Source: Methanomicrobiales archaeon HGW-Methanomicrobiales-3
GTDB lineage: Archaea; Halobacteriota; Methanomicrobia; Methanomicrobiales; Methanospirillaceae
Length of the DNA stretch: 64,000 nucleotides
Assembly: GCA_002839605.1 (NCBI GenBank)
Contig: PGYK01000005.1
Coordinates: forward strand, 62,001-126,000
Direction: 5' to 3'
Below, piece by piece: positions 1 to 8,835 of the stretch (positions within the stretch are counted from its first letter, which is position 1; the number at the start of each line of letters is the position of its first letter). The notes beneath the pieces are model-generated. The model did no database searches and was not told where the DNA came from. It saw nothing but the letters and a program-made list of their open reading frames with translations. The position numbers and the translations under genes are program-made.

Positions 1-1159
1 CCGTCATCCAGAGGGTCCGTGTCCCGGGCACGTACACAACCTGGTGGTTGCTCGAGTACGCGTTGCTTCCAAAGACCGTGTGACAGAACTTCGAGCCGCC
101 GTTCTCCATGCACACGTCACGGATCTGCATCATGCGCCCTGCATCGATGGAGCCCCTCGCCTCACCGGCCTGCCGGAGAAGGTTGTTGTAGCGCAAGAGC
201 GAGTGTTCGGGAGGTTCCGGCAGGCCCCAGGACGGGTCAACGAAATGGTTGGCGGCTGCGATGACCCCGTTGCCCGTCCGTTGCAGCGTCCGGTTGGTCA
301 TCTTCTCGTACACGTATGCCCCGTCCGGTGCGGCAACGTCAACGATCCACCCGACATCCGGGTTCGTCCCGCGGATGACTGCATCGAGCCCTTTGAGGTC
401 TGAGTAGTCGAGCATGAACCGGAAGTACTCGGTGATAAACTCGGGCCGGGTCTCCGGCGCAGCATCGCTGATCCCGGCATTATCGTTTGCAATGAAGAGC
501 CCTGCACTGTTCATCCAGGTCTCGGGCCGGACCCCCGCCGGGCTCCAGGTTGCAACAGCATTGCTGCCGTCCGTTGGCCGGTACACGGAAAGGACGTACC
601 ACCGCGTGAGCGGCAGCACGGCATCGTCGAGGTCCCAGTTCCGGGAGACGATGACGGAGCCGTCCGGGGTGTATTCTCCCCACGTGGCAAGATACGAGCA
701 GGACGGCGGCGGGACAGGGGATGCGGCCATCAACTCAAAGATCGCCCCGTACCAGAGGACTGCGACATCATCCTCCGTCAGGCCGGAGGTCTCCGCCATG
801 CCCGCGAAGATCTCCCTGACCCGCAGGGGATAGTATGCCGTTATTTCCCGGCCATATCCCCGCACCTGCTCGCGGGTATACCCCTGTTTTTCGAGGCTGT
901 CAAGGATGAACGTATACTCGTCGTTGAGCTCGGTCTTCATCAGGGCGCCGTACTGGCGGCCCATCTCGCGATATGAACCGGTGAGGACAATCACCGGGTA
1001 GTCGCCAGCCTGGAACCGCTCTCCGCCTTCAAATGAAGCAACATGCATAAGGTCGGGGTTCGTGGCCGGCGGGGTGAAGATCTCCATGTGCGGCAGGGAG
1101 AGCGCGGCAGCCGGGATGGTAAGGAGAGAGAGGGCAATAATGAACGTAATGAGTTTCAT
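1..1159 (-). CDS. Secreted C45/AAT-like Ntn-hydrolase (3' end beyond window)
   Basis: I translated this reverse-strand frame directly; it runs off the left edge, so the C-terminus is missing. The start at 1159 follows a purine-rich AGGA about 8 nt upstream. Residues 1-20 form a signal peptide ending Ala-Ala-Ala-Leu. Residues about 40-150 resemble the propeptide of the acyl-CoA:6-aminopenicillanate acyltransferase (C45) family. Cys154, in the context PPSCSYLATWGEY, is the expected autoproteolytic nucleophile, followed by the SRNWDLDD stretch typical of choloylglycine/C45 Ntn-hydrolases. By family it should be an amide-bond hydrolase or acyltransferase acting outside the membrane. The substrate is unknown. 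It is a single gene with no operon partner visible in the window. Confidence 0.85.
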   Translation of the reverse strand, partial: MKLITFIIALSLLTIPAAALSLPHMEIFTPPATNPDLMHVASFEGGERFQAGDYPVIVLTGSYREMGRQYGALMKTELNDEYTFILDSLEKQGYTREQVRGYGREITAYYPLRVREIFAGMAETSGLTEDDVAVLWYGAIFELMAASPVPPPSCSYLATWGEYTPDGSVIVSRNWDLDDAVLPLTRWYVLSVYRPTDGSNAVATWSPAGVRPETWMNSAGLFIANDNAGISDAAPETRPEFITEYFRFMLDYSDLKGLDAVIRGTNPDVGWIVDVAAPDGAYVYEKMTNRTLQRTGNGVIAAANHFVDPSWGLPEPPEHSLLRYNNLLRQAGEARGSIDAGRMMQIRDVCMENGGSKFCHTVFGSNAYSSNHQVVYVPGTRTLWMT

Positions 1160-1396
1160 GCACGTCCTGTTGTTTCTGATACGATAATGCATTCGATTGG
1201 TATGCTCCGGCAGCCGGTCGCATGGCGGGCTGATGGGAGAAAGACGATTGGCAGATCCCCGGGCATGGTATGAATATAAAAACCCTTGGCGCCCCACAAA
1301 AAACAAGGTACGGCGACCGGGCAAAGGGAGGGCCGGTTCAGCTGTTGTTTCATTTCGGTTATGACCCATATAGCGTATGAAAAAAGAAGTGCGGGC

Positions 1397-1894
1397 ATGA
1401 AACCGTTCGCATCCTGCATCTGCTTCGTCTTCCTGCTCCTGCTCGTCCCGGCCGGGGTTGCAGCGGACGATTCAGATACCTCCGATTCGGAAAAGACCGG
1501 GGGTCACATCACGTTCGAGACCACCCCCACGGATGCCACGATCTGGCTGGACGGGGAAAAGATCGGCACCAGCCCGTTTACGTATTATTCGGAAAAGACC
1601 GGGACCCTTGACGTGGTCGTGACCAAGAGACTGTATGAAGACTATACGGGAATCGTTATCGTGAACGAGGGTGAACGGGCCGTGTTTACCGCCCGGCTCC
1701 TTCCGGTTTCAAGTAAACCGCTGGTTCCGGAAACCCCGGCAGTCGTCATGACAACCGCAACGGTACCGGTAAAGGAGTCCCCCATAACGGTGCCCACGCC
1801 ATGGCCGTCACCCACGGAATCACCCCTCAATCCGGGAGTGGTTGTCGGGGCAGTTGCCCTGTGCGCAATGATTGTTTTGAGCCGGCGCGGGTAA
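1397..1894 (+). CDS. PEGA-domain surface protein with C-terminal membrane anchor
   Basis: The protein is about 165 aa. A signal peptide covers residues 1-23. A PEGA domain follows at about residues 34-100 (GHITFETTPTDATIWLDG, then a second strand pair ending FTARLL). A Pro/Thr-rich linker comes next, then a hydrophobic C-terminal helix ending in basic SRRG. PEGA domains are beta-sandwich modules common on archaeal cell surfaces and in S-layer proteins. The C-terminal helix plus basic tail resembles a PGF/PEF-type sorting anchor, though I do not see a canonical PGF. The frame also opens at an upstream TTG at 1286, but the signal peptide points to the ATG near 1397. Function beyond surface attachment is not deducible. 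Confidence 0.75.
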   Translation: MKPFASCICFVFLLLLVPAGVAADDSDTSDSEKTGGHITFETTPTDATIWLDGEKIGTSPFTYYSEKTGTLDVVVTKRLYEDYTGIVIVNEGERAVFTARLLPVSSKPLVPETPAVVMTTATVPVKESPITVPTPWPSPTESPLNPGVVVGAVALCAMIVLSRRG

Positions 1895-2009
1895 CTTTTT
1901 GGACACGGGAGAACCGGCATTGTCCGGAATTCTTTTACTTTCGTCACTCCTTTCAGGAAAATGCCCCGTGATTCCTGACAGGAAACGAACGCTGTTTTTT
2001 GCGCTCTGT

Positions 2010-2190
2010 AGAAATCCTGACCACCCTTCTGGATTCGATTGCGATGGAGCCACGGGCGCTCGGGGTCTCGTCGACCCTCGCCCCGTGGAGCATGAACGAG
2101 GAGCGAAAATTGCTAAAAAAGGGGGTCAAGGGGGAGCGCCCCCGCATGCTGCCTCCCCCTCTGGGGGAGAGAGGGGGTCACCTTCACAAA
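2010..2190. repeat. Dispersed intergenic repeat, types D and B
   Basis: This fills most of the 1895-2289 spacer; no gene is visible. Positions 2010-2037 match 22980-23007 at 26 of 28 bases (type D motif, starting agaaatcctgacc). From about 2039 the sequence ttgcgatggagccacgggcg opens a type B repeat with further copies at 14883-15049, 23629-23765 and 25394-25558. It ends in an alternating pyrimidine/purine stretch (gcctccccctctgggggagag) that can fold into a strong hairpin. Confidence 0.65.
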
Positions 2191-2289
2191 TTCCACTGAG
2201 CGTTTCTGAAAGGATTTCTACAGAGCTGTTTTTCCGCTCGCACCACCGGGCAAAAAGCTCAAATAGCATTCAGCTGCCAATACAGGGCT

Positions 2290-2721
2290 ATGAAACTCTC
2301 CCCGGATATGGAAGCAGAAGTGGCAGCGACCATGGAGCGGTATGCTGAGGCATACAAAAAGAAGGACATTGCACGGTTTTCGGAACTCTTCTCTCCAGAC
2401 ATAACCGGATTTGGCAGCGGACCCGACGAGATAATCGGGAACCACCGTGACCTGATCCGGCAGATAAAGCGTGATGTTACCCAGGCGGACATCCTTGATG
2501 TCGCCTTCACCAGTACGAAGATCTTCGGCGACGGAAGGGTTGCGTGGGCAACCTCAGAAAGCACGATGACGTTCACGGTCGACGGGTCAACGAAGGAGAA
2601 GATCTCTGGCAGATCAACGATGGTGCTGCGAAACACCGGCAACCGGTGGAGGATCGAGCAGCTCCATTTCTCGCTGCCCTATGGCGGGCAGGCTGAAGGG
2701 CAGTCATTCCCCGGCGCATAA
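2290..2721 (+). CDS. SnoaL/NTF2-fold protein
   Basis: A 143-aa cytosolic protein of the SnoaL-like (DUF4440/SnoaL_3) superfamily. It has an N-terminal helix pair (METERYAEAYKKKDIARFSELF-like, residues 9-32), a central GFGSGPDEIIGNH segment, and C-terminal strands with WRIEQLHFSLPY near 118-129. Family length is 120-150 aa, so it looks complete. Members bind small hydrophobic ligands or act as cyclases or isomerases; no catalytic residues can be assigned here. It precedes the ABC exporter on the same strand by 71 nt, but a TATA box in that gap suggests separate transcription. Confidence 0.8.
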   Translation: MKLSPDMEAEVAATMERYAEAYKKKDIARFSELFSPDITGFGSGPDEIIGNHRDLIRQIKRDVTQADILDVAFTSTKIFGDGRVAWATSESTMTFTVDGSTKEKISGRSTMVLRNTGNRWRIEQLHFSLPYGGQAEGQSFPGA

Positions 2722-2749
2722 ATTTTTCCTCATCGATCCGCGCCATCAC

Positions 2750-2757
2750 TTATATAT
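2750..2757 (+). promoter_or_regulatory. TATA box for the ABC exporter
   Basis: The sequence ttatatat is centred about 39 nt before the ATG at 2793. This fits an archaeal promoter with a leader of roughly a dozen bases. Confidence 0.55.
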
Positions 2758-2792
2758 GACAAGAATTGGCATAACGCCTACTTGTCAGAATA

Positions 2793-4577
2793 ATGACGAT
2801 ACTCTGGAAATACTTACAGCCGCAGAAATGGCTCATCGTTGCCGCTCTCGCATTAGCGGGCATCAGCCAGCTTCTGAACCTTCTCGATCCGATCATTTTT
2901 GGGAAGATCATTGATCAGTATGCCATAAATCCGGGGAACCTGGCAGAAAATGCATTGATTATTGGTGTGCTCTTCTGGCTGGGTGTGGCAGTCGCAATAG
3001 CCGTCCTCGCCCGGGTTGCAAAAACATTCCAGGATTATTTCTCCCGTCTTGCGGTCCAGATGTTCGGGATGCAGATCTACAATGACGGCCTCGCGCAGAC
3101 ACTCCGCCTGGCCTACGACGAGTTCGAGGACCAGCGGAGCGGCGAGACATTATCGATTCTGCAAAAAGTCCGGTCAGATACCCAGACGTTCTTCACGGCA
3201 TTCATCAATGTCCTCTTCTCATCGGTCGTGGGAATTGGATTTCTTGTCGTGTATTCCATCACCATGAACTGGCTGCTGGTACCGGTTTTTATTATTGGTA
3301 TCCTCGTCCTCGGGTCTCTCACCTGGCTGCTCTCAAAAAAGATCAAGGCAACGCAGAAGGAGATCAACAGCGAAACAACGGAGATCGCGGGGGTCATCAC
3401 CGAATCCCTCCGGAACGTCGAGCTGGTGAAAAGTCTTGGCCTGACCTTTCCCGAGATTAAGAGATTACGGGAACAGAACCAGAAGATCTTCAACCTGGAG
3501 ATGATAAAAATAAAACGGATCCGGTTCCTGACATTTTTTCAGGGTGCCACGCTCTCCATCTTAAAGCAGTCGATATTGTTCATCCTCCTCTGGTTGATCT
3601 TCCGGAATGTCCTTACCACCGGCGAACTGGTCGCAATGCAGTCCATCACCGCAATCATTTTTTTGCCATTGCAGGATCTTGGCACGGTTATTGTGAATTA
3701 CCGGGAGGCCGAAACGTCCCTTTGGAATTTCGACCAGCTGATGGCAAAGCCGATTGAACTCAGGCCGGAGAACCCAATCGAGATTGACGAGCTTTACGAT
3801 ATCCGGTTCGAGGAGGTCATCTTCCGTCACCGGACTGCCGGGTATAACGCCATCGACGGGATCTCGTTTCACGTGAAGACCGGCGAAACGATCGCGTTTG
3901 TCGGTCCATCCGGAGCAGGCAAGTCAACGCTCATGAAACTCCTGGTGGGGTTGTACTGGCCTGACAGTGGCGAGATCTTTTTCAACGGCCAGCCCTCTGC
4001 CCTGATCCGGTTTAACCCGTTACGACGACAGATTGGCCTCGTGACACAGGACTCCCAGTTGTTCTCGGGTACGATTAAGGAGAACCTTCTGTTCGTGATG
4101 CCGACAGCAACCGACGAGCAACTGATGGATGTGCTGCACAAGGCTTCGTGTGACGGAATCATCGCCCGTTCTGCTGCCGGTATTGACACGTTCATTGGTG
4201 AAGGCGGTATGATGTTGTCGGGCGGGGAGAAGCAGCGCATCTCCATTGCCCGGGCGTTACTGCGCCATCCCCGCCTCCTGATCTTTGACGAAGCAACTTC
4301 GGCACTTGATTCGATGACCGAGGAGGATATCACCAACACCATCAGGGATATCTCCACAAGCAGGGACCAGATCTCCATTTTAATAGCCCATCGGCTCTCT
4401 ACCATCCTGCATGCCGATGTGATCTATGTGATGGAGGCAGGAAAGATCGTTGAGACCGGATCTCACCAGAGTCTGCTTGACCAGAAGGGGCTGTATTATG
4501 CATTATGGCGCCAGCAGATCGGTGAGCGCAGGGAGATTTTGCCCGGACCGGGAGAGAATTTGCCATTGAGGTCCTAA
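2793..4577 (+). CDS. ABC exporter, fused membrane and ATPase domains
   Basis: A 594-aa half-transporter of the MsbA/multidrug exporter type. The first about 320 residues contain six predicted membrane helices (ABC_membrane fold). The nucleotide-binding domain has Walker A GPSGAGKST at 371-379, signature LSGGEKQR at 475-482, Walker B ending in Asp499-Glu500 (LLIFDEATSALD) and the H-loop His at 533 (AHRLST). All catalytic residues are intact, so it should be active as a homodimer. By family it exports lipids, peptides or drugs using ATP. No partner half-transporter is adjacent, and the substrate cannot be inferred. Confidence 0.93.
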   Translation: MTILWKYLQPQKWLIVAALALAGISQLLNLLDPIIFGKIIDQYAINPGNLAENALIIGVLFWLGVAVAIAVLARVAKTFQDYFSRLAVQMFGMQIYNDGLAQTLRLAYDEFEDQRSGETLSILQKVRSDTQTFFTAFINVLFSSVVGIGFLVVYSITMNWLLVPVFIIGILVLGSLTWLLSKKIKATQKEINSETTEIAGVITESLRNVELVKSLGLTFPEIKRLREQNQKIFNLEMIKIKRIRFLTFFQGATLSILKQSILFILLWLIFRNVLTTGELVAMQSITAIIFLPLQDLGTVIVNYREAETSLWNFDQLMAKPIELRPENPIEIDELYDIRFEEVIFRHRTAGYNAIDGISFHVKTGETIAFVGPSGAGKSTLMKLLVGLYWPDSGEIFFNGQPSALIRFNPLRRQIGLVTQDSQLFSGTIKENLLFVMPTATDEQLMDVLHKASCDGIIARSAAGIDTFIGEGGMMLSGGEKQRISIARALLRHPRLLIFDEATSALDSMTEEDITNTIRDISTSRDQISILIAHRLSTILHADVIYVMEAGKIVETGSHQSLLDQKGLYYALWRQQIGERREILPGPGENLPLRS

Positions 4578-4681
4578 AAAATTATTGCACCACTGCTGGC
4601 AGTTTTCGATTCCTCACTAAGGTTGCCCCACAAGCCGGCCGGGCCCGCGGTTCACCCAAACACCCGCGGAACGCCCCCGGA

Positions 4682-6814
4682 TCAGACCGCCCGAAGGATC
4701 ATGAGTGTGATATCGTCAAACTGCGGTGTATCGCCGGCAAAAGCGGTGATCCCGGCAAGGATCTCATCCATGATCTCCTGTGCCGGGCGGTTGCGGTTTT
4801 TCGTGATGATCGCAAACAACCGCTCTTCGCCAAACTCCTCTTCGGCTGCGTTGATAGCTTCTGTCACGCCGTCGGTATAGAGCACCAGCACATCACCCGG
4901 CTTCAGGTCCACCCTGACGGACTGGAGATCCACTTCATCGATGACCCCAAGGGCTATTCCTTTTGCCTTCAAGAGGCGGACGGTCGTTGACTCCCCCTGC
5001 AGGAGCAGCGGCGGGTTATGCCCGGCGTTGACATAGTCAAGCGTCATTGTACGGGAATCAAGGACAGCGTAGAAGAGGGTGACGAACATATTGGATTTTG
5101 AGTCCTCGTAGATCATCCGGTTGGCATGCGCAATCGAGAGCGCCGGGTCCGCGTTGACCAGCGTGCTTGCCCGGATAAGCGTTCTGGAGAGCGCCATGAA
5201 GAGGGCTGCCGGAACCCCCTTGCCGGACACGTCAGCGATAACGAGCCCCCACTGGCCGGTTGCAACCGGGATGAAATCATAGAAATCGCCGCCAACTTCG
5301 AGCGCGGGGACATTCTTTGCAACCAGTTCGATCCCGGCTATCTCCGGTGCCGAGTCGGGGAGGAAACTCTGCTGGATCCCTTGTGCGATCTCAAGCTCCT
5401 TTGCAAACCGCTCCTTTTCTGCAGTTGTGCGCTGGAGTTCATCCATATAGTTTTTGAGGTTTTCTGCCATCGTGTTGAACGAGTGCGCAAGATCCTCGAA
5501 CTCATCGCCGCTTGTCACCTGGACCCGGTGTTCCAGATCACCTGAACCGATCGCTTCGGACCCGCGCCGGAGTTCCTCGACCGGGCGGGTGATGATCCGG
5601 GCAAACAGGACTGAAATGATGGTCACGATGACAAACAGGATCACAAAGAGGGCAAAAAAGAGGGTCTTTGCCGCATTCATCTGCTGGGTTAAGTGGGTTT
5701 GGGCCTCACCGGTTGCCATGACGATCCGTGATCGGGTCTCTTCTGCCGGGGCGATGATGTCATCGACCGGCATGACGATCGCAAGGCTCCAGTTCACGCT
5801 GGATACCGGGGCATACGCGATATACTTCTCTTCACCGCCGAGGACAACCCGTGCCGTGCCGCTCCTGCCGGCGGTCATCTGTCGGGCAACCGTTTTGAGC
5901 CCTTCATTTTCTGATGCGAGCAGGTTGTCAGCGGTAAATGATTCGTCCCATTTCTCGTTACCCGTTGTGACACCGGGGCGGGAGATGACATTTCCCCGGC
6001 TGTCGATGAGCATGGCATACCCCCGCTCGCCAACCTGCGTATTGATGATCTGGGAGTTGATGGTCTCAAGTGTTACGTCTGTGCCGACAACCCAGAGGTA
6101 CCCGTCCCCACCGGTTCCCGCCAGTCGCGAACAGGTGACCATGAGCCCTTTTCCGCCGGCATCGACATAGGGGTCCGACCAGACAAGGTGACCTGCTTCC
6201 TGTGCCTGGATGTACCAGTCCCGTGTCCGCGGATCGTACGTGGACGGAACGCCATCGACCCATGGGGCAACCCAGAGGATCCCGGAGCCGGTCCCGATAT
6301 AGGCCTGGGTGAGGCGGGGGTCGGATGCCAGCATCGGATGCATCAGGTCATCGGTCCGTAAGAGCGCTGATAATTCATCTGCCACCAATTCCCGGCTTAC
6401 CCCGGGTGCAAGGATGTAGACCGAGGAATGGCCCGGGTCTTTTGGGCGTTCGCGCTGGGAATAGAGCTCGCGTGTTGCAGGAGACGCTGGTCGTTCCTGG
6501 ATTGTCCGCACAAAGCCTGCAAGGGTGTCCATCTCGGAAGACACCTGTAAAAAGACCACGTTGCTGATGTCGGCCTGGTCCCTGGCAAGCCGGAGCAGCG
6601 ATGATTCGGCATTTGCTTCCAGTGCCGAGGTGCTGTCGGATACGGCCCGGGTTCCCAGCTGGTCGCTGCTCTTCTGGGCATAGAATCCCATATCGCTCAT
6701 GGTCGAGAATGCCATAAAGCCGACAATGCCGAGGGCTGCCATCGATATCGAGAGAAAGACCAGGAGGATCTTGGCCCTGACCGTGAGACGCTGCCATGAC
6801 CGTGGACTCTTCAT
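4682..6814 (-). CDS. Membrane sensor with dCache, HAMP and SpoIIE-type PP2C phosphatase
   Basis: A 710-aa signalling protein. There is a membrane helix near residues 16-38 and a large extracellular dCache-like sensor to about 380 (YIGTGSGILWVAPW, PRTRDWYIQA and YVDAGGKGLMVT are typical). A second helix lies near 385-408, with a HAMP domain (ARIITRPVEELRRGSEAIGSGDLEHRV) and a short coiled coil to about 480. The SpoIIE/PP2C phosphatase domain runs to the end: GGDFYDF from 508, ADVSGKGVPAALF around 527, NAGHNPPLL, YTDGVTEA and FDDITLM with metal-binding Asp700 and Asp701. The likely role is ligand-controlled Ser/Thr dephosphorylation, as in RsbU-type partner switching. No anti-sigma-like kinase or STAS protein is nearby, so the target is unknown. 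Confidence 0.93.
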   Translation of the reverse strand: MKSPRSWQRLTVRAKILLVFLSISMAALGIVGFMAFSTMSDMGFYAQKSSDQLGTRAVSDSTSALEANAESSLLRLARDQADISNVVFLQVSSEMDTLAGFVRTIQERPASPATRELYSQRERPKDPGHSSVYILAPGVSRELVADELSALLRTDDLMHPMLASDPRLTQAYIGTGSGILWVAPWVDGVPSTYDPRTRDWYIQAQEAGHLVWSDPYVDAGGKGLMVTCSRLAGTGGDGYLWVVGTDVTLETINSQIINTQVGERGYAMLIDSRGNVISRPGVTTGNEKWDESFTADNLLASENEGLKTVARQMTAGRSGTARVVLGGEEKYIAYAPVSSVNWSLAIVMPVDDIIAPAEETRSRIVMATGEAQTHLTQQMNAAKTLFFALFVILFVIVTIISVLFARIITRPVEELRRGSEAIGSGDLEHRVQVTSGDEFEDLAHSFNTMAENLKNYMDELQRTTAEKERFAKELEIAQGIQQSFLPDSAPEIAGIELVAKNVPALEVGGDFYDFIPVATGQWGLVIADVSGKGVPAALFMALSRTLIRASTLVNADPALSIAHANRMIYEDSKSNMFVTLFYAVLDSRTMTLDYVNAGHNPPLLLQGESTTVRLLKAKGIALGVIDEVDLQSVRVDLKPGDVLVLYTDGVTEAINAAEEEFGEERLFAIITKNRNRPAQEIMDEILAGITAFAGDTPQFDDITLMILRAV

Positions 6815-7031
6815 TCTTCTACTATTTAGCAGGAATCTGGGAAAATGGTGTTGTTAATCCGGAAGGGTACGGTCAATGGTCTGCCAGAATGGGTCCACAT
6901 CAGAAAAGCCGGCCGGGCCCTTGTGCTGCGTATGGCATAGATCCCGTTTGGGAAAAAACCTGCAAGGGTTCCGTGATGGGGGGTGCGGTCAGGATTTTGG
7001 TACCGTACGGCCGTTCCAACCGGCCCTCAAG

Positions 7032-7050
7032 GGTTAAATCCTTATAAAAA
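7032..7050 (+). promoter_or_regulatory. TATA-like region for the NYN-domain gene
   Basis: An AT-rich run (ggttaaatccttataaaaaa) lies 14-32 nt before the ATG at 7064. The TTAAAT part is at the spacing expected for a near-leaderless transcript. Confidence 0.4.
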
Positions 7051-7063
7051 AGAATGAAAACCA

Positions 7064-7840
7064 ATGGATTACCAATCGTTCCCGGTCGAACGCCAGAAGC
7101 GCCTGGCGGTTCTCATCGATGCGGATAATGCCCAGTCAAGTATCATCAAGAATCTTCTCGACGAAGTTGCCAAGTACGGGGTTGCATCCGTGAAGAGGAT
7201 CTATGGCAACTGGACCACCCCCCAGCTCCAGGGCTGGAAAGAGGTGCTGTTATCCAATTCGATCCTCCCAATCCAGCAGTTCAGTTACACGGCAAAGAAG
7301 AATGCAACGGACAGTGCGCTCATTATCGACGCCATGGACCTGCTGCATGCAGGAAACCTTGACGGGTTCTGCCTGGTATCCAGTGACAGCGATTTCACCC
7401 GCCTTGCCTCGCGGATCCGGGAGTCCGGGCTGATGGTGTACGGGTTTGGGGAAGAGAAGACGCCCAAGGCGTTTGTCGATGCGTGTGACAAGTTCATCTA
7501 TACCGAGATCCTGCGGCCCACGGAACCGGCTGGGACCGCTGCCCCGGTATACCGGGACACTACCGTTTTCAAGGACATGAAAAAGGACCAGAAGTTCTTG
7601 AAACTTTTAAAGAACAGCGTCGAGGACTCATCTGATGAGCAGGGCTGGGCCGAACTCGGTCTTGTGGGCCAGAACATCCAGAAGAAGAGCCCGGAGTTCG
7701 ATGCCCGGAATTACGGGTTCCGAAAATTCTTCGACCTTATCCGTTCCCTTGACCTGTTCGAGATCGATGAGCGGCAGTCCCGGGACAATGTGGGGAAGAT
7801 CATCTACATCCGGGAACGCACAAAGAAGATACGGAAATAA
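7064..7840 (+). CDS. NYN-domain ribonuclease-like protein with LOTUS/OST-HTH domain
   Basis: A 258-aa protein of the LabA/MARF1-like group. The N-terminal NYN (PIN-fold) nuclease domain shows LAVLIDADNAQ (acidic residues near 19-21), NATDSALIIDAMDLL and LVSSDSDFTRLA, which supply the conserved aspartates. The C-terminal OST-HTH (LOTUS) domain begins near KFLKLLKNSVED and ends ...FEIDERQSRDNVGKIIYIRER. By family it is a predicted metal-dependent endoribonuclease with an RNA-binding winged helix. Archaeal members are uncharacterised. It stands alone. Confidence 0.9.
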   Translation: MDYQSFPVERQKRLAVLIDADNAQSSIIKNLLDEVAKYGVASVKRIYGNWTTPQLQGWKEVLLSNSILPIQQFSYTAKKNATDSALIIDAMDLLHAGNLDGFCLVSSDSDFTRLASRIRESGLMVYGFGEEKTPKAFVDACDKFIYTEILRPTEPAGTAAPVYRDTTVFKDMKKDQKFLKLLKNSVEDSSDEQGWAELGLVGQNIQKKSPEFDARNYGFRKFFDLIRSLDLFEIDERQSRDNVGKIIYIRERTKKIRK

Positions 7841-8031
7841 GGGTCTTGTGGGAGCCTTCGGAATACATACCAATGACATCGCCCGACTCCTTTCCTTTTT
7901 GTTCCGGGCGGGACGGTCCATCCCCGCTCCAACGATTTTTCTAATTCAGCCATCCCTTCCGGTAACGACAGGTTAATGGAGCACAGGAGCCATTGGTTTA
8001 TCCGGAGAAGACGATACCGGGGAGGGAGACG

Positions 8032-8694
8032 ATGGCAGACTATGTTCTGGTTCATGGCGGCAACATGACAACGGAAACGTGGAACCGGCTGACCACGGGA
8101 AGTCCGGTTAAGACCACGGATGGCACGATGGGCGGGAGGATCTGGGACCCGGTCATTCCTGCGCTTCACGCACAGGGTCACCGGGCGTTTGCACCGACAC
8201 TGGCGGATGAACATACCACCACCCTGACCGGGCACATCGGTGAGATTGAGCAGATCATCTGCGGAAATAACCTGCGGGACGTGATCCTTGCCGGGCACAG
8301 TTATGGCGGCATGGTGATCACCGGTGTTGCAGCCCGGCTGGCAGACCGGGTCCGGCACATGGTTTACGTGGACGCCGCCGTACCGGACCCCGGGCAGTCC
8401 CTCTTCGATCTGATTATTGCCAGCGGTTCCGATCCACAATCGTTTGCCGGCCTTGAACCTGCTCCGCCCTACACCGAAAAACTGCAGTTCGATGCCCGCG
8501 CGATTCAATCCCTGCAAAAAACCTATATCCGGTGCACGAAGAGCGATTTTACCGCAGTTACCGATCTCGCCCGGCTGAAGATCGCCGCTTCCGGTGCGGG
8601 ATGGAGTTACCTTGAGCTCCCCACTTCCCACGTACCGATGGCAGAGATGCCGGACCGGATTGGTAAGGTACTGCTGGACGCGGCAGAAAAATAA
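8032..8694 (+). CDS. Alpha/beta-hydrolase
   Basis: A 220-aa protein starting at an ATG preceded by a strong ggggaggga. An upstream in-frame start at 7993 lacks such a signal. The fold signature is clear: VLVHGGNMTTETW (oxyanion loop), the nucleophile elbow GHSYGG with Ser90, the acid-region strand MVYVDAAVPDPG, and a C-terminal His in LPTSHVPM. It resembles the RsbQ/salicylate-esterase-like group of small esterases. The substrate is unknown. Confidence 0.88.
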   Translation: MADYVLVHGGNMTTETWNRLTTGSPVKTTDGTMGGRIWDPVIPALHAQGHRAFAPTLADEHTTTLTGHIGEIEQIICGNNLRDVILAGHSYGGMVITGVAARLADRVRHMVYVDAAVPDPGQSLFDLIIASGSDPQSFAGLEPAPPYTEKLQFDARAIQSLQKTYIRCTKSDFTAVTDLARLKIAASGAGWSYLELPTSHVPMAEMPDRIGKVLLDAAEK

Positions 8695-8718
8695 CCTCAT
8701 CTCACGGACAACCATCCG

Positions 8719-8758
8719 GTTCACCCCAAGTTTCGGTCACCGGTCGTTTGGGGTGAAC
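8719..8758. promoter_or_regulatory. Large inverted repeat upstream of the drrAB-like operon
   Basis: Two perfect 11-base arms (gttcaccccaa at 8719-8729 and ttggggtgaac at 8748-8758) are separated by 18 nt. A gtattaac TATA-like element follows at about 8766. This may be an operator or activator site for the ABC genes starting at 8836. The alternative is a terminator for the hydrolase gene, but no T-run follows. Confidence 0.5.
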
Positions 8759-8835
8759 AACAAGCGTATTAACAGAACAGACCTGAATTTTTACCTGCAT
8801 ACCTGCTTCAGTTGGAGAGCAGAAGACGAGTACCC

